From: Omphiscola glabra
Taxonomy: Eukaryota; Mollusca; Gastropoda; Lymnaeidae
Direction of reading: 5' to 3'
NCBI GenBank assembly: GCA_964017045.1
Contig: OZ024801.1
Location: 35,017,257 to 35,081,256 of the forward strand
DNA length: 64,000 nucleotides
Made by a program: the position numbers and the translations under genes. Shown piece after piece: positions 1 to 11,098 of the stretch (position 1 is the stretch's first letter; each line of letters opens with the position of its first letter). Below the pieces are notes generated by a model that made no database searches, had not been told where the DNA came from, and was given only the letters and a program-made list of their open reading frames with translations.

Positions 1-112
1 CATTGACTTTTTATATATATAAATGAATGTTTATGAGTGTGGGCTGATCTTGTCCCGCGGGCCGTCGGTTTCCGCTTCCCATTGCTTAAAATGTAAAATG
101 TACCAAAAGACA

Positions 113-201
113 AGTTCTACTCTAGTTCTTCACAATTTCTACTCTAGTTCTTTTCAAGTTCTACTCTAGTTCTTCTCAAGTTCTACTCAACTTCTTCTCA
201 A
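113..201. repeat. 22-bp minisatellite, 4 copies
   Basis: Four imperfect copies of a pyrimidine-rich unit with core TTCTACTCTAGTTCTT. It lies just left of a hAT element. No gene is visible in the first 300 bases. Confidence 0.85.
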
Positions 202-447
202 GTGTGTGTTGGTGTTAAAGTAAATCACTATGCTTGAAAGGATTCCTGAAATCCAACATTCCAATGTTAACAACAAGACAGTTAAAATTGTTTAGATCCA
301 ATTATTTAGACCACGGGTGGCCAACCTTTTCAGCAGACGGACCAAATTTTAGAAATAATATTTCCTGCTAGGCCATGCATCTATTTTTTGTGAGTTAATT
401 AGAGTAAACAAGCAAGCGTGCTACAGCTTCGACCACATCGTCACTCC

Positions 448-1075
448 CTAGTAGTTCAAACGCTTGCCTGATTTCATGTAAAAATCAAGAAATAGGTATA
501 TATATTTTTTTTTGAAGAGAATAAAACATAACTGAGAATCAAACATATTTATTAGACAATTTAAAAATATTTCAAAGTGCGACATCTGACTTTGTTTTGC
601 AGAACTAAAAGCATCAAAATGGATCTCGACTGATGTTGTCGCTAAACGCAAACAATTTTCCAAATGAACATCAGTGATTTGTGTTCTCACTTGTGATTTG
701 ATGTGCTTCATTAGACTAAAAAGCTGTTCACATGCATAAGTGTTTCCGAATAGTGAAACCATAGACAGAGCATGTTTGTAAAAGACATTTTATAGAACTC
801 TTCCAAACCAACTTGATTGAATTTCTCCTTTAACTGTGTATCACAACACATTTCACAATGTTCCATTTGTAATGTTCCTGATAATAAATTCACGTCTACC
901 GCGAATAGAGTTGCAAATGTGCAAAAATCACCAAATGTTTTTTTTTAATCCTGAAATCAGTTTTCAAATTGGAGGTTAAGTCAGATATCAAAGAAGCGTA
1001 TTTGTCCGTCGCCTCCTGGGTGACGTCTGGTTGCAATGACAAGTTAGGAAAGTGAGTAAAGTTTTTTTGTCCTCA
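448..1075 (-). pseudogene. hAT transposase C-terminal remnant (GTF2IRD2/ZBED-like)
   Basis: Minus-strand frames carry a recognisable C-terminal part of the hAT transposase family that gave rise to GTF2IRD2-type proteins. Around 715-890 one frame contains LQMEHCEMCCD and GLEEFYKM. The dimerisation (hATC) motif follows in another frame at about 580-770, with FGNTYACEQLFSLMK and a downstream LTD-like ITDVHLENCLRLATT. Further upstream (to about 1075) a third frame has ATDKYASLISDL, matching the region before the dimerisation domain. The segments sit in different frames, so at least two frameshifts separate them. The N-terminal BED finger and catalytic region are not visible. Non-functional. Confidence 0.85.
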
Positions 1076-1232
1076 ACTGTTGTCCCCAAATACCAAGTTT
1101 CTTTTGAAATGAAGAAATATGCTCATAGTCTTATTAATTAATTGATCTTTCAAGTGTAGACGAGTATTAACGTCATTCGGGTGTCTAGTTATATGACCGG
1201 ATATGTAAAGTCGCAAACCTACTCTTTACCTT

Positions 1233-1462
1233 AAACTCTGGGATACTTATTGACTTGCTTGCAAAGAATGATTGTATCAAACTCTGGGATACTTATTGAC
1301 TTGCTTGCAAAGAATGATTGTATCAAACTCTGTGATACTTATTGACTTGCTTGCAAAGAATGATTGTATCAAACTCTGGGATACTTATTGACTTGCTTGC
1401 AAAGAATGATTGTATCAAACTCTGGGATACTTATTGACTTGCTTGCAAAGAATGATTGTATT
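1233..1462. repeat. 46-bp minisatellite, 5 copies
   Basis: Five almost identical 46-bp units with core AAACTCTGGGATACTTATTG, starting at 1233, 1279, 1325, 1371 and 1417. It lies inside the hAT element, so it probably expanded after the element's sequence was in place. Confidence 0.95.
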
Positions 1463-1941
1463 TCTTGCTTCAGTCGAACACTCCTTTCAACATTTTGGCA
1501 TGGGTCAGCCATCTTAATTCTGAATAAAATGTAACGTCATTATAATCTTTTAGAAATTCTTGGAACTGACGGCGATTCAACCCGTTCGACTTAATGAAGA
1601 TCACTATTTTGAACACCACAGCATATCAAGCATATCAAGCATATGGGCTTTGTTTCAATTTCTAGGAATGTTTCCGAAAATCCGACATATTTAAAATAGC
1701 TCATAACCAATTCTTTTCTTTCAAAATGCGAGATATTTCAAATTTCTCTAAGCTATAATATAAAATTTATGATAAGAGCGGCTCATGATGTAATGTTCTA
1801 TTGGTGATATATACAATATAATTTAGCTCTGCGGGCTGCAACATGACTTTCGACGAGTCGCATGCGGCCCGCGTGCCTCGTGTTGGCCACCCCTGATGTA
1901 GACGATGTGTGTTTATTAGATCTGGCGTTTAACAAAAAAAG

Positions 1942-2179
1942 CTCTCATTTGGTCACCGTTTACCCTCTCACTTGGTCACCGTTTACCCTCTCACTTGGTC
2001 ACCGTTTACCCTCTCACTTGGTCACCGTTTACCCTCTCACTTGATCACCGTTTACCCTCTCACTTGGTCACCGTTTACCCTCTCACTTGGTCACCGTTTA
2101 CCCTCTCACTTGATCACCGTTTACCCTCTCACTTGGTCACCGTTTACCCTCTCACTTGATCACCGTTTACCCTCTCAGT
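1942..2179. repeat. 23-bp minisatellite, about 10 copies
   Basis: Units with core CACTTGGTCACCGTTTACCC. The only variation is TTGGTCACC versus TTGATCACC. The open frames across it arise from absence of stop codons in the unit and are not a gene. Confidence 0.95.
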
Positions 2180-2327
2180 GTTTTGGAAACACACTCAAAC
2201 ATTTGTTTACAACACAATAAAAATGTACATTTAAAAAAACGTTTATTTAAAACATACAATCATGTTTGTTGTGTTTTTATTCTTATCTGACATCACCCGA
2301 GAGCACCAATAAATCCAACGTTGTAAC

Positions 2328-2504
2328 CAGTGACGTAGGTAGAGGGGGAGGGGGGGTAGACGAGCGGTCCGCCCCACTGGCGGCATCTTTTGTCTACAGT
2401 TTGGGGTGGGGGCATTTTCGGCCAGTAGCAAAGTTGTTTTCATGGAAGACGACTGCAGAAATCATGGCCTGCTCTGGCCCGCACTAACCCTATCTGCACC
2501 ACTG
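2328..2504. mobile_element. hAT-like MITE, CAGTGGCGTAGC-ended family, copy 1
   Basis: Starts CAGTGACGTAGGTAG and ends TGCACCACTG, a degenerate version of the ends seen in better copies at 35354, 50986 and 14640. The flanks GTTGTAAC and TCTATAAC match at only 5 of 8 positions, so this is an older copy. It is rich in G tracts and non-coding. Confidence 0.6.
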
Positions 2505-2811
2505 TCTATAACACTGCAGTATTAAAGTATTAAAAATTTCCATGGAGGGAAATAACCATCTGTTGCTATATGGGATTTTATTATTTTGTTAAGTACTGTT
2601 TTAGGGGTCGTATTGAAATTGTTTATTTTATTATTCACTATTCTTTTTTAATAGCGCTTTCAAAGAGTTTGCACGAGTAATGGAATGATATAAAAATAGA
2701 CTGTCATCGTGACGAAGAACTGGTACTCAATAAGTCATGTAAATGTCTGGAATAAATCAAATGATAATTATAAATTTACGATGAGATCAGGTTTGAGATG
2801 AAGGTTGTTAT
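2505..2811. other. no feature seen
   Basis: AT-rich sequence with no coding potential, repeat or transposon end that I recognise. Confidence 0.6.
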
Positions 2812-2961
2812 CCTTGAGGATATTTCGACATCAGTCGATACGTAGGTTGGTATATTGAGGATACCGCGACCTCGTCGATACGTAGGTTGGTATATTGGAG
2901 GATACCGTGACAACTGTCGATATGTAGGTTGGTATATTGAAGGATACCGCGACATCTGTCA
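2812..2961. repeat. about 56-bp minisatellite, 2.7 copies
   Basis: Three imperfect units sharing TCGATACGTAGGTTGGTATA and GAGGATACCGCGAC. The copies differ by small indels. Confidence 0.8.
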
Positions 2962-3169
2962 AGAGTAAAAGTTTGTGAGTAAACAACTACGCTTTTGAGA
3001 AATCAATACCTATGGTTATTTGAGGGTATTGCCATGACACCCTAACTCAGGCATTCGAGGTCAAGAGGCGTTCATGATGACTAGAGTCTTACAATACTAA
3101 TACTAGAGTCAACAGTGGGGTTACCTAGTGCGCTCAAAATACGTTCAAAGGGAATTTTCTAACCATATC

Positions 3170-3424
3170 GGAATATGAAAATATCAGAGAGGAATATGAA
3201 GATATCAGAGAGGAATATGAAGATATCAGAGAGGAATATGAAGATATCAGAGAGGAATATGAAGATATCAGAGAGGAATATGAAGCTATCAGAGAGGAAT
3301 ATGAAGATATCAGAGAGGAATATGAAGATATCAGAGAGGAATATGAAGATATCAGAGAGGAGTATGAAGATATCAGAGAGGAATATGAAGATATCAGAGA
3401 GGAATATGAAGATATCAGAGAGGA
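3170..3424. repeat. 21-bp minisatellite, 12 copies
   Basis: Units with core GGAATATGAAGATATCAGAG, with few point differences. The unit length is a multiple of three and lacks stops, so both strands stay open over about 300 bases (a 7-residue repeat on each). This is expected from the period and is not evidence of a protein. Confidence 0.95.
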
Positions 3425-4284
3425 CGGAAATCGCCTTAAATTTCGATTCAGTCGCGTCCATTCGAAAACATAATCCTGGTGATCTCAGTTGCTATGTCAA
3501 TTATTATTTTTATGTATTGATTTATTAATTATATTTTATTATTTTTTTAAAAAAATTATTGTTTTATTTATTTTGTTTTAATTGGGGTGGTTTTGGGGTA
3601 AAACAGCATACTCAGATAACAAACCCTACAATGACTCTAACAAATCTACTATCTCTATTACTACTCTCGACTCTACACTAACTCTAACGATCTACTCTGG
3701 CTCTACTACTCCTGGCTCTACTACTCCTGTCTCTACTAACTCCTGTCTCTACTACAGGCTCTGGCTCTACTCTCTGTCAACTGCCTCCTGGGTCTACTCT
3801 TGTTAACTAACCAGCTCACAGCTTTTATCCCCTTCGTCTGTTCACCCCCACCCAGCTACACTAATTGCTCAACACGAAATAATTTCACCTCTGACCCCAC
3901 AATCTTGCGCTAACAAAACATCTCACAGTCGCCATGCCGCCAAACCAGAATTCATTAACGATTTAGGTCGTAACACTTACCTTGTTGTTATATTGAACAC
4001 TGCAAGAGCATCACCAGAGCTGGCTACCGATATGGGACTGCTGAACTAAACAAAATGTTAATAATGGACTCTAGTGTTTTATCTTTTAAACAACCTGCAC
4101 TTGATAAGAAGTGTGGCTCTTCTGTCCACCTCCCCCCTCTCTCTCTTCTACCCCCTCCCCGGGCCGCCCCTAGTGTTTATTAAGCATAGGCCGTAACATT
4201 GTTGCTAATTGTCCATGCTATTGCGCCATGACTTATCTCCCATTGATAATTTAGGTCCGCGAGCATGATGTCTATTCCTGGCTG
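3425..4284. other. unannotated; CTC/ACT-rich stretch
   Basis: An AT-rich run (3500-3580), then a CTCTACTACTCCTGG-type degenerate pyrimidine repeat (about 3640-3790), then non-repetitive DNA with C-rich tracts near 4120-4165. No exon or transposon end is convincing. Confidence 0.5.
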
Positions 4285-5016
4285 TACGTACAGTTGCTTA
4301 AGTCTCCACCATGGCCACTCGTACAGTTGCTTATGTCTCCACCCTGGCCACTCGTACAGTGGCTTATGTCTCTATCATGGCCACTTGTACAGTTGCTTAT
4401 GTCTCCACCATGGCCACTCGTACAGTTGCTTATGTCTCCACCATGGCCACTCGTACAGTTGCTTATGTCTCCACCCTGGCCACTCGTACAGTTGCTTATG
4501 TCTCCACCCTGGCCACTCGTACAGTTGCTTAAGTCTCCACCATGGCCACTCGTACAGTTGCTTATGTCTCCACCCTGGCCACTCGTACAGTTGCTTATGT
4601 CTCCACCATGGCCACTCGTACAGTTGCTTATGTCTCCACCCTGGCCACTCGTACAGTTGCTTATGTCTCTATCATGGCCACTTGTACAGTTGCTTATGTC
4701 TCCACCCTGGCCACTCGTACAGTTGCTTATGTCTCTATCATGGCCACTTGTACAGTTGCTTATGTCTCCACCATGGCCACTCGTACAGTTGCTTATGTCT
4801 CCACCCTGGCCACTCGTACAGTTGCTTATGTCTCTATCATGGCCACTTGTACAGTTGCTTATGTCTCTATCATGGCCACTTGTACAGTTGCTTATGTCTC
4901 TATCATGGCCACTTGTACAGTTGCTTATGTCTCTATCATGGCCACTCGTACAGTTGCTTATGTCTCCACCCTTGCCACTCGTACAGTTGCTTATGTCTCT
5001 ATCATGGCCACTTGTA
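4285..5016. repeat. 33-bp minisatellite, about 22 copies
   Basis: Units with core CACTCGTACAGTTGCTTATG. Three interleaved variants differ at CCACCATGG, CCACCCTGG and CTATCATGG. Because 33 is divisible by three and the unit has few stops, several frames on both strands are open for up to 276 codons. The 11-residue periodic translations in every frame, and the absence of splice sites or a unique coding domain, argue against a gene. Confidence 0.97.
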
Positions 5017-5281
5017 ATACATGACAATAGCAGCTGCCCTCGTCACAGTGAACAGCTACGAATAATGTGCTGGTTGTCGATGAAATCTGTCATCGAAGAC
5101 AGCCGGGTACTCGTGAGAATATAAATCTACACATGTATAGCAGCTTGGACTGTTATTTGCTGATGTTCTTTCTGGACACCAATGTAATGCATTCATCAAA
5201 CAAGGATTGTATGGCACTTGTTGAATGTTATGGTTTTTAAAGGCCTTATTTTATTTTCGGTATCTTTCACTGGGTCATTTT

Positions 5282-5566
5282 GTGGATAGGCCTCTGTGTA
5301 CATACAGTTGTACATGATGTGAGTTTGATGACTGTGTACAGACAGTTCTACATGATGTGAGTTTGATGACTGTGAACAGACAGTTCTACATGATGTGAGT
5401 TTGATGACTGTGTACATACATTTGTACATGATGTGAGTTTGATGACTGTGTACAGACAGTTCTACCTGATGTGAGTTTGTTGACTGTGCACAGACTGTTG
5501 TACATGATTGAGTTTGATGACTGTGTACATACAGTTGTACATGATGTGAGTTTGATGACTGTGCAC
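5282..5566. repeat. 38-bp minisatellite, about 7 copies
   Basis: Units with core ACATGATGTGAGTTTGATGA followed by CTGTGTACA. One unit is internally shortened (near 5505). Confidence 0.93.
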
Positions 5567-5896
5567 TCGACCACTGAATGGTAAGATATGTTAAAATATC
5601 GCTCATGATTTTAAAAAATGTTTTTCGATCAATCAGTTCTCCGCTTTCTTCATAATTTTAAACAACTTGAACGCCTTATCCAACGTTTGTTTCCTGTGGC
5701 ATTGGATTACCTCCCTTCAATTATATCACAGTTGTCGACTCTTGATTAACTCACTTTGCCATAAGAGGCGTCAAATAGAGGGTAACCAAGGATACTCAAT
5801 GTTGGACGGATATTTTCTGCATACTTTGTTTGGGTAAGTAAAATTAAAAAGAACACCAACTTTGAATGATAAAATGTAACTTTTAGACGGCCCTGT

Positions 5897-7022
5897 GGTG
5901 AAACAGTAACATTGTCTGTCTCTTGAAACAGTAACATTGTCTGTCTCTTGAAACAGTAACATTGTCTGTCTCTTGAAACAGTAACGTTGTCTGTCTCTTG
6001 AAACAGAAACGTTGTCTGTCTCTTGAAACAGTAACGTTGTCTGTCTCTTGAAACAGTAACGTTGTCTGTCTCTTGAAACAGTCACATTGTCTGTCTCTTG
6101 AAACAGTCACGTTGCCTGTCTCTTGAAACAGTAACGTTGTCTGTCTCTTGAAACAGTAACGTTGTATGTCTCTTGAAACAGTAACATTGTCTGTCTCTTG
6201 AAACAGTAACGTTGTCTGTCTCTTGAAACAGAAACGTTGTCTGTCTCTTGAAACAGTAACGTTGTCTGTCTCTTGAAACAGTAACGTTGTCTGTCTCTTG
6301 AAACAGTCACATTGTCTGTCTCTTGAAACAGTCACGTTGCCTGTCTCTTGAAACAGTAACGTTGTCTGTCTCTTGAAACAGTAACGTTGTATGTCTCTTG
6401 AAACAGTAACGTTGTCTGTCTCTTGAAACAGTAACGCTGTCTGTCTCTTGAAACAGTCACGTTGTCTGTCTCTTGAAACAGTCACGTTGTCTGTCTCTTG
6501 AAACAGTAACGTTGTCTGTCTCTTGAAACAGTCACGTTGTCGGTCTCTTGAAACAGTCACGTTGTCTGTCTCTTGAAACAGTAACGTTGTCTGTCTCTTG
6601 AAACAGTAACGTTGTCTGTCTCTTGAAACAGTAACGTTGTATGTCTCTTGAAACAGTCACGTTGTCTGTCTCTTGAAACAGTAACGTTGTCTGTCTCTTG
6701 AAACAGTCACGTTGTCTGTTTCTTTAAACAGTAACGTTGTCTGTCTCTTGAAACAGTAACGTTGTCTGTCTCTTGAAACAGTCACGTTGTCGGTCTCTTG
6801 AAACAGTCACGTTGTCTGTCTCTTGAAACAGTAACGTTGTCTGTCTCTTGAAACAGTAACGTTGTCTGTCTCTTGAAACAGTAACGTTATCTGTCTCTTG
6901 AAACAGTAACGTTGTCTGTCTCTTGAAACAGTCACGTTGTCTGTCTCTTGAAACAGTAACGTTGTCTGTCTTTTGAAACAGTCACGTTGTCTGTCTCTTG
7001 AAACAGTCACGGTGTCTGTCTA
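5897..7022. repeat. 25-bp minisatellite, about 45 copies, with higher-order blocks
   Basis: Unit core CTTGAAACAGTAACGTTGTC. Diagnostic variants recur at fixed distances: AGAAACG at about 6005 and 6230, TTGCCTGTC at about 6111 and 6336, and TTGTATGTC at about 6161 and 6386, all 225 bp (9 units) apart. The variant CGGTCTCTTG recurs at 6541 and 6791, 250 bp (10 units) apart. The array has therefore grown by block duplication as well as single-unit slippage. Long minus-strand open frames (up to 225 codons) are by-products. Confidence 0.97.
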
Positions 7023-7404
7023 TTGACCAATAGGTTTCGTGTTCATATTCGTTCATGATCTTCTGACTGCGAAGTAAGGGCAGCTTTTCTTTGGTAGGGA
7101 TGCAAATTGATCGTAACAAACCTCATAACTGATGCCGGAAGACAGCAGAAAACTCAAAACTGTTCTGACAATTATAACTACTTCTCTAGTAATAAATTGG
7201 GACCTAATTAAAAAAATATATAAAAACAAAATAATAAAATAAAAATCCAATGATTAATATTATTATTGAGTCATATGGTCGCCTATCATTTCAATGGACT
7301 TCTCATTGACTAAATATTTGATATGTATATATTGAAAACATAAAAAACCCATTGTTAGCTTGACAGATTTCAAAAGAGCGTAAAAAGGGGAACTATGTAA
7401 TTAT
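7023..7404. other. no feature seen
   Basis: AT-rich spacer between two minisatellites. No coding or transposon signal recognised. Confidence 0.6.
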
Positions 7405-8031
7405 GTGAATCGATTTGATCATAGCCCGATCGATGTGATCATAGCCCGATTGATTCGATCAAAACCCGATCGATGTGATCACAGCCCGATTGATTCGATG
7501 ATAGCCCGATCGATGTGATCATAGCCCGATCGATGTGATCATAGCCCGATTGATTCGATCAAAACCCGATCGATGTGATCACAGCCCGATTGATTCGATG
7601 ATAGCCCGATCGATGTGATCATAGCCCGATCGATGTGATCATAGCCCGATCGATGTGATCATAGCCCAATCGATGTGATCATAGCCCGATCGTGTGATCA
7701 TAGCCCGATCGATGTGATCATAGCCCGATCGATGTGACCAAAGCCAGCTCGATGTGATCATAGCCCGATCGATGTGATCATAGCCAGATCGATGTGATCA
7801 TAGCCCGATCGATGGGATCCTAGCCCGATCGATGTGATCATAGCCCAATCGATGTGATCATAGCCCGATTGATTCGATCATAGCCCGATCGATGTGATCG
7901 TAGCCCGATCGATGTGATCGTAGCCCGAACGATGTGATCATAGCACGATTGATTCGATCATAGCCCGATCGATGTGATCATAGCCAGATCGATGTGATCA
8001 TAGCCCGATTGATTCAATCATAGCCCGATCG
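7405..8031. repeat. 21-bp GATC-rich minisatellite, about 30 copies
   Basis: Unit core CGATCGATGTGATCATAGCC, with a GATTGATTCGATC variant. A five-unit block containing both variants at about 7430 recurs 105 bp later. Each unit holds overlapping palindromes (CGATCG, ATCGAT, TGATCA), giving an unusually dense run of GATC sites. Confidence 0.95.
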
Positions 8032-8212
8032 ACATGCAGTACAGACAATTATTTGGTCTGGTCATCTGCCGTTAGACATGCAATGTAGACAATAATTTGG
8101 TCTGGCCATCTGTATCAGTGTAGACAATTATTTGGTCTGGCCATCTGTATCAGTGTAGACAATTATTTGGTCTGGCCATCTGTATCAGTGTAGACAATTA
8201 TTTGGTCTGGTT
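8032..8212. repeat. 35-bp minisatellite, about 4.5 copies
   Basis: Units with core TAGACAATTATTTGGTCTGG and a following CCATCTGTATCAG. The leftmost units are diverged. It directly abuts the GATC-rich array. Confidence 0.9.
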
Positions 8213-8346
8213 CTGTCATTATAAAAACGTATTCGTCTCATAAAGTGATGGGGTCATGTTGACATACTGGTTTTTTGGCGTCAGGCAGCCGTAGTCTGTC
8301 TCAATGTTAAATTTGATAACGTCAACGCGACCTATTTTATACGTAT

Positions 8347-8521
8347 TGTCTGGTGGCTTGGGGAGAACGAATGGTCTGGTGGCTTGGGGAGAACGAATGG
8401 TCTGGTGGCTTGGGGAGAACGTATGGTCTTGTGGCTTGGGGAGAACGTATGGTCTGTTGGCTTGGGGAGAACGTATGGTCTGGTGGCTTGGGGAGAACGT
8501 ATGGTCTGGTGGCTTGGGAGG
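8347..8521. repeat. 26-bp minisatellite, about 6.7 copies
   Basis: Units with core GGTGGCTTGGGGAGAACGTA. Three + strand frames and one - strand frame are open through it, which reflects unit composition. Confidence 0.93.
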
Positions 8522-8574
8522 AGAGAGGGAAATATTGTGTTGGTGGTAAAGGAATTAGTGGAAAAGTTAGTTGA

Positions 8575-8810
8575 CTGTATCATGTGATAGTAAAGCGTTG
8601 ATTTTTGACTGTATATGATAGTAAAGGGGAGACTTTAGAGTATATGTGATAGTGAATGGGGCATTTTAGACTATATGTAATAATAAATGGGAGATTTTAG
8701 TATTTGTGTGATAGTTAGTGGAACATTTTAGACTATGTATGATAGTAAATGGGACATTTTACTAATTTTAGACTATGTGTGATAGTAAATGGGACAATTT
8801 AGTGCAGTTT
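8575..8810. repeat. about 36-bp degenerate minisatellite, 6 copies
   Basis: Imperfect units sharing GACTATATGTGATAGTAAAT and GGGACATTTTA, with variable spacing. An old, diverged array. Confidence 0.8.
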
Positions 8811-9629
8811 GAAAATAAAACTTAGATGAATAAAGTATATAATTTTTTTTTAAAAATCGACTTTGGATATCGAGAAGTAGATGAAACAAAAAGAATGCTA
8901 ATAAGTAGCAACAATTCGGGCAAACAATCCAAGTATCGTTTATTGTGTGTCAGTGTGTCAGGATTAATGTTGAATTATTGAACTGCCTTAGATTAGTGTG
9001 TCTACAATGCCATTAAAGCAATGTATCTACAGTGCAAAGTGTAAAGTTTGTGTAAGTGGCCTGCTGTAAGTGGCCTGCTTTAAGTGGCCTGCTGTAAGTG
9101 GCCTGCTAGCAAAACTACCTTTCAAAAAAAAAGTATAAACAAAAAAACTTCCCCATGGTTGTAAATCTACAAGTATTTTCCCCAACACTTCTCGGGAAAT
9201 TCTTTCTTAGAAACTAAGGTTATAGAAAACAAGGGATAAACTCGACCAAAGACCGCAACCTTCTCTCTAGTTTAGCGTTAAGCTGCATAACTACTTTCCT
9301 TAGCAGCTATTTGTGACAAACAGGTGTTACTAGGAAAACTCATCGTTACTTGGAAAACACAACGTAGTTTTTAAAAAATTCATGATACTTTTTTTCAACC
9401 CCAGTCAAAGAATCTGATTAGCATATCGAATTCTGTTTTCACAGCAGTTTAACAGGAAGTGTCCTCTAAGAACATATTCTTGATCATTTTCAACACTACT
9501 CATATTTCTATTCAATCCGGCGTCGTTAGGAATCCTGGCACCGAGTCTCTTAATCTGTGACGCCCGTATCCTTGGTTACGACTTGTGTCGGTAATTTGTT
9601 GTCAGAGGGAAATCGCGCTAATCTCCCTC
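8811..9629. other. unannotated; 14-bp repeat at 9051-9107
   Basis: Mostly unique DNA. Four copies of a 14-bp unit, AAGTGGCCTGCTGT, lie at 9051-9107. No exon is recognised. Confidence 0.6.
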
Positions 9630-9635
9630 CTTCGT

Positions 9636-9690
9636 TATAAATAGACGCGTCTCCAAACTACAATGGTCTCGGGCGACAAGGGCAGGTAAG
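9636..9690 (+). promoter_or_regulatory. possible TATA-type core promoter with nearby 5' splice site
   Basis: TATAAATAG at 9636-9644 lies in a locally GC-richer stretch with a CGCGTCTCC segment downstream and CAG|GTAAGA at 9683-9691. An ATG at 9663 begins a short open stretch running into that splice site. A start site about 30 bp from the TATA box would fall at or just past the ATG, so the ATG need not be translated. Single-motif evidence only. Confidence 0.2.
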
Positions 9691-10494
9691 AGAAAGGGGA
9701 GAGAGAGTTATTTTTGTACTTAGACTGTACTCGGATTGACCTACCCCTGTAACGCGCTATTTGCCATCCTCTTCAATGAGCCCCTCAAAACCGGGACCTG
9801 CCTGGCCTGACCTTGCTTAGATTTGTACAACACTGAACATGTCACCACAGAATTGACCAGTCTTTCAAAAGTCTAGCCTTATTTGAACATTTACTTTGAC
9901 GGCCACGTCTAGCGAGTAAGTGAATGTTTGAGTTTGCAGCCCCCTTCTCTGGGCAATTTGTAGACAAGAGGCACCATTGTTTGATATTGATAATAAAATA
10001 CCTTTTTTTTCTAGTTCTCGTACCACTCATCGCCGGAAGTATGGATTTGTATGTCAATAATCTAATAACACGAACTGCCCACCCACGTATAACATGACAA
10101 TGTATCTACTTCCGGTCTTAGACGGAACAACGCCCTTACATTTTGACATGTCCAAGTGTTTTTATCAAAAGAGCAGCTGTTTTTTTTTCTTTCCTTTCTT
10201 TCTTTCTTTAAAAAAAAAAAATTAATATGAAGAAAAGAAACTTTTCAAATCAAGAAAAATCGTATACATGTCCAGGGAAACTAATATCTTACAGTTTCAG
10301 AGATGAACTACCGGGTCGTGGGGTCATCAGTTCAAAGTGCCCATCCACTGTGGTAATATATATGGCGGAATGCTTAAGGGGAAAGTCTTAACAATATCAT
10401 TTGTTACGAATTACACTTTCTGATGACTTGAAAACACCTAAACAGTGTCCACATTCACTCAGCTCATTAAGTCTTTTATATAAATATGAAAATA
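9691..10494. other. no gene seen; low-complexity tract
   Basis: A T/C-rich tract followed by an A run occupies about 10170-10225. The rest shows no coding or repeat structure that I can name. Confidence 0.55.
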
Positions 10495-10800
10495 ATATCT
10501 TTGGCCTGGCAAACAATGGCGACCGCAATGCGTGAACTTCCTTTCTACTGAACAATGGCGACCGCAATGCGTGAACTTCCTTTCTACTGAACAATGGCGA
10601 CCGCAATGCGTGAACTTCCTTTCTACTGAACAATGGCGACCGCAATGCGTGAACTTCCTTTCTACTGAACAATGGCGACCACAATGCGTGAACTTCCTAT
10701 CTACTGAAGTGACGTGACAAAAAATTCAAGTAACGCTCTTATAAAGATTCGCAATAAGTGATACCCCCCTCCCCCGCTACGCCAAAGTCCCTGAACTATA
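10495..10800. repeat. dispersed repeat copy A, with expanded 39-bp array
   Basis: Five 39-bp units at about 10510-10705 with core ACAATGGCGACCGCAATGCG plus GAACTTCC. The last unit runs into GAAGTGACGTGACAAAA and a C-rich tail with GCTACGCC. The same order, with only one unit, occurs at 20088-20230 (GCAATGCGTGACCTTCC, then GTTACTTGACAAAA, then TTTGCTACG and a C tract). So this is a dispersed element in which one segment was amplified in this copy only. Confidence 0.8.
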
Positions 10801-10879
10801 TGTGTATTTGTGTATGTGTAACCATTGATATTACAGTAACACAAATGTTAATGTTTTGAAATGTAATTGATATCTGGGG

Positions 10880-11098
10880 TTATCGGAAATTTGATCGAAA
10901 GAAATTTCGTCGACGGAAAATTGATCGACGGAAATTTGATCGAACGGAAATTTGGTCGAATCTTTTTTTCAGTTCACACGTTAAAATTTTCGTCAAATTT
11001 CTTTTTGAACGCACTGTAATAAATAGTAAAACAAAATAATGCATCCAAAAATAAATTTTCCGTCGACGAAATTTCTTTCGATCAAATTTCCGGATACG
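10880..11098. mobile_element. Mutator-like MITE with 9-bp-type target duplication, copy 1
   Basis: A 219-bp element whose ends are inverted repeats: left TTATCGGAAATTTGATCGAA, right end reading inward as CGTATCCGGAAATTTGATCG, extending about 40 bp through CGTCGACGGAAAA. The flank GATATCTGGGG is exactly repeated (10869-10879 and 11099-11109); its inner 9 bases fit a Mutator-type 9-bp duplication, with 2 further matching bases by chance. The interior is AT-rich and non-coding. A second copy lies at 18572-18811. Confidence 0.85.

Larger units (their letters stand above)
312..1895 (-). mobile_element. hAT-superfamily DNA transposon, decayed
   Basis: The left end reads CACGGGTGGCCAACC and the right end GTTGGCCACCCCTG, an imperfect terminal inverted repeat typical of hAT elements with GTGGCCAAC ends. 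It is flanked by an 8-bp target-site duplication, ATTTAGAC (304-311) and ATGTAGAC (1896-1903), matching at 7 of 8 positions; 8 bp is the hAT signature. Inside is a broken minus-strand transposase and a 46-bp minisatellite. At about 1.6 kb it is shorter than autonomous hATs, so it is an internally deleted, inactive copy. Confidence 0.9.

Noticed and set aside
5897..8031. CRISPR-like regular repeats
   Set aside because: Contiguous tandem repeats without unique spacers in a eukaryotic setting.
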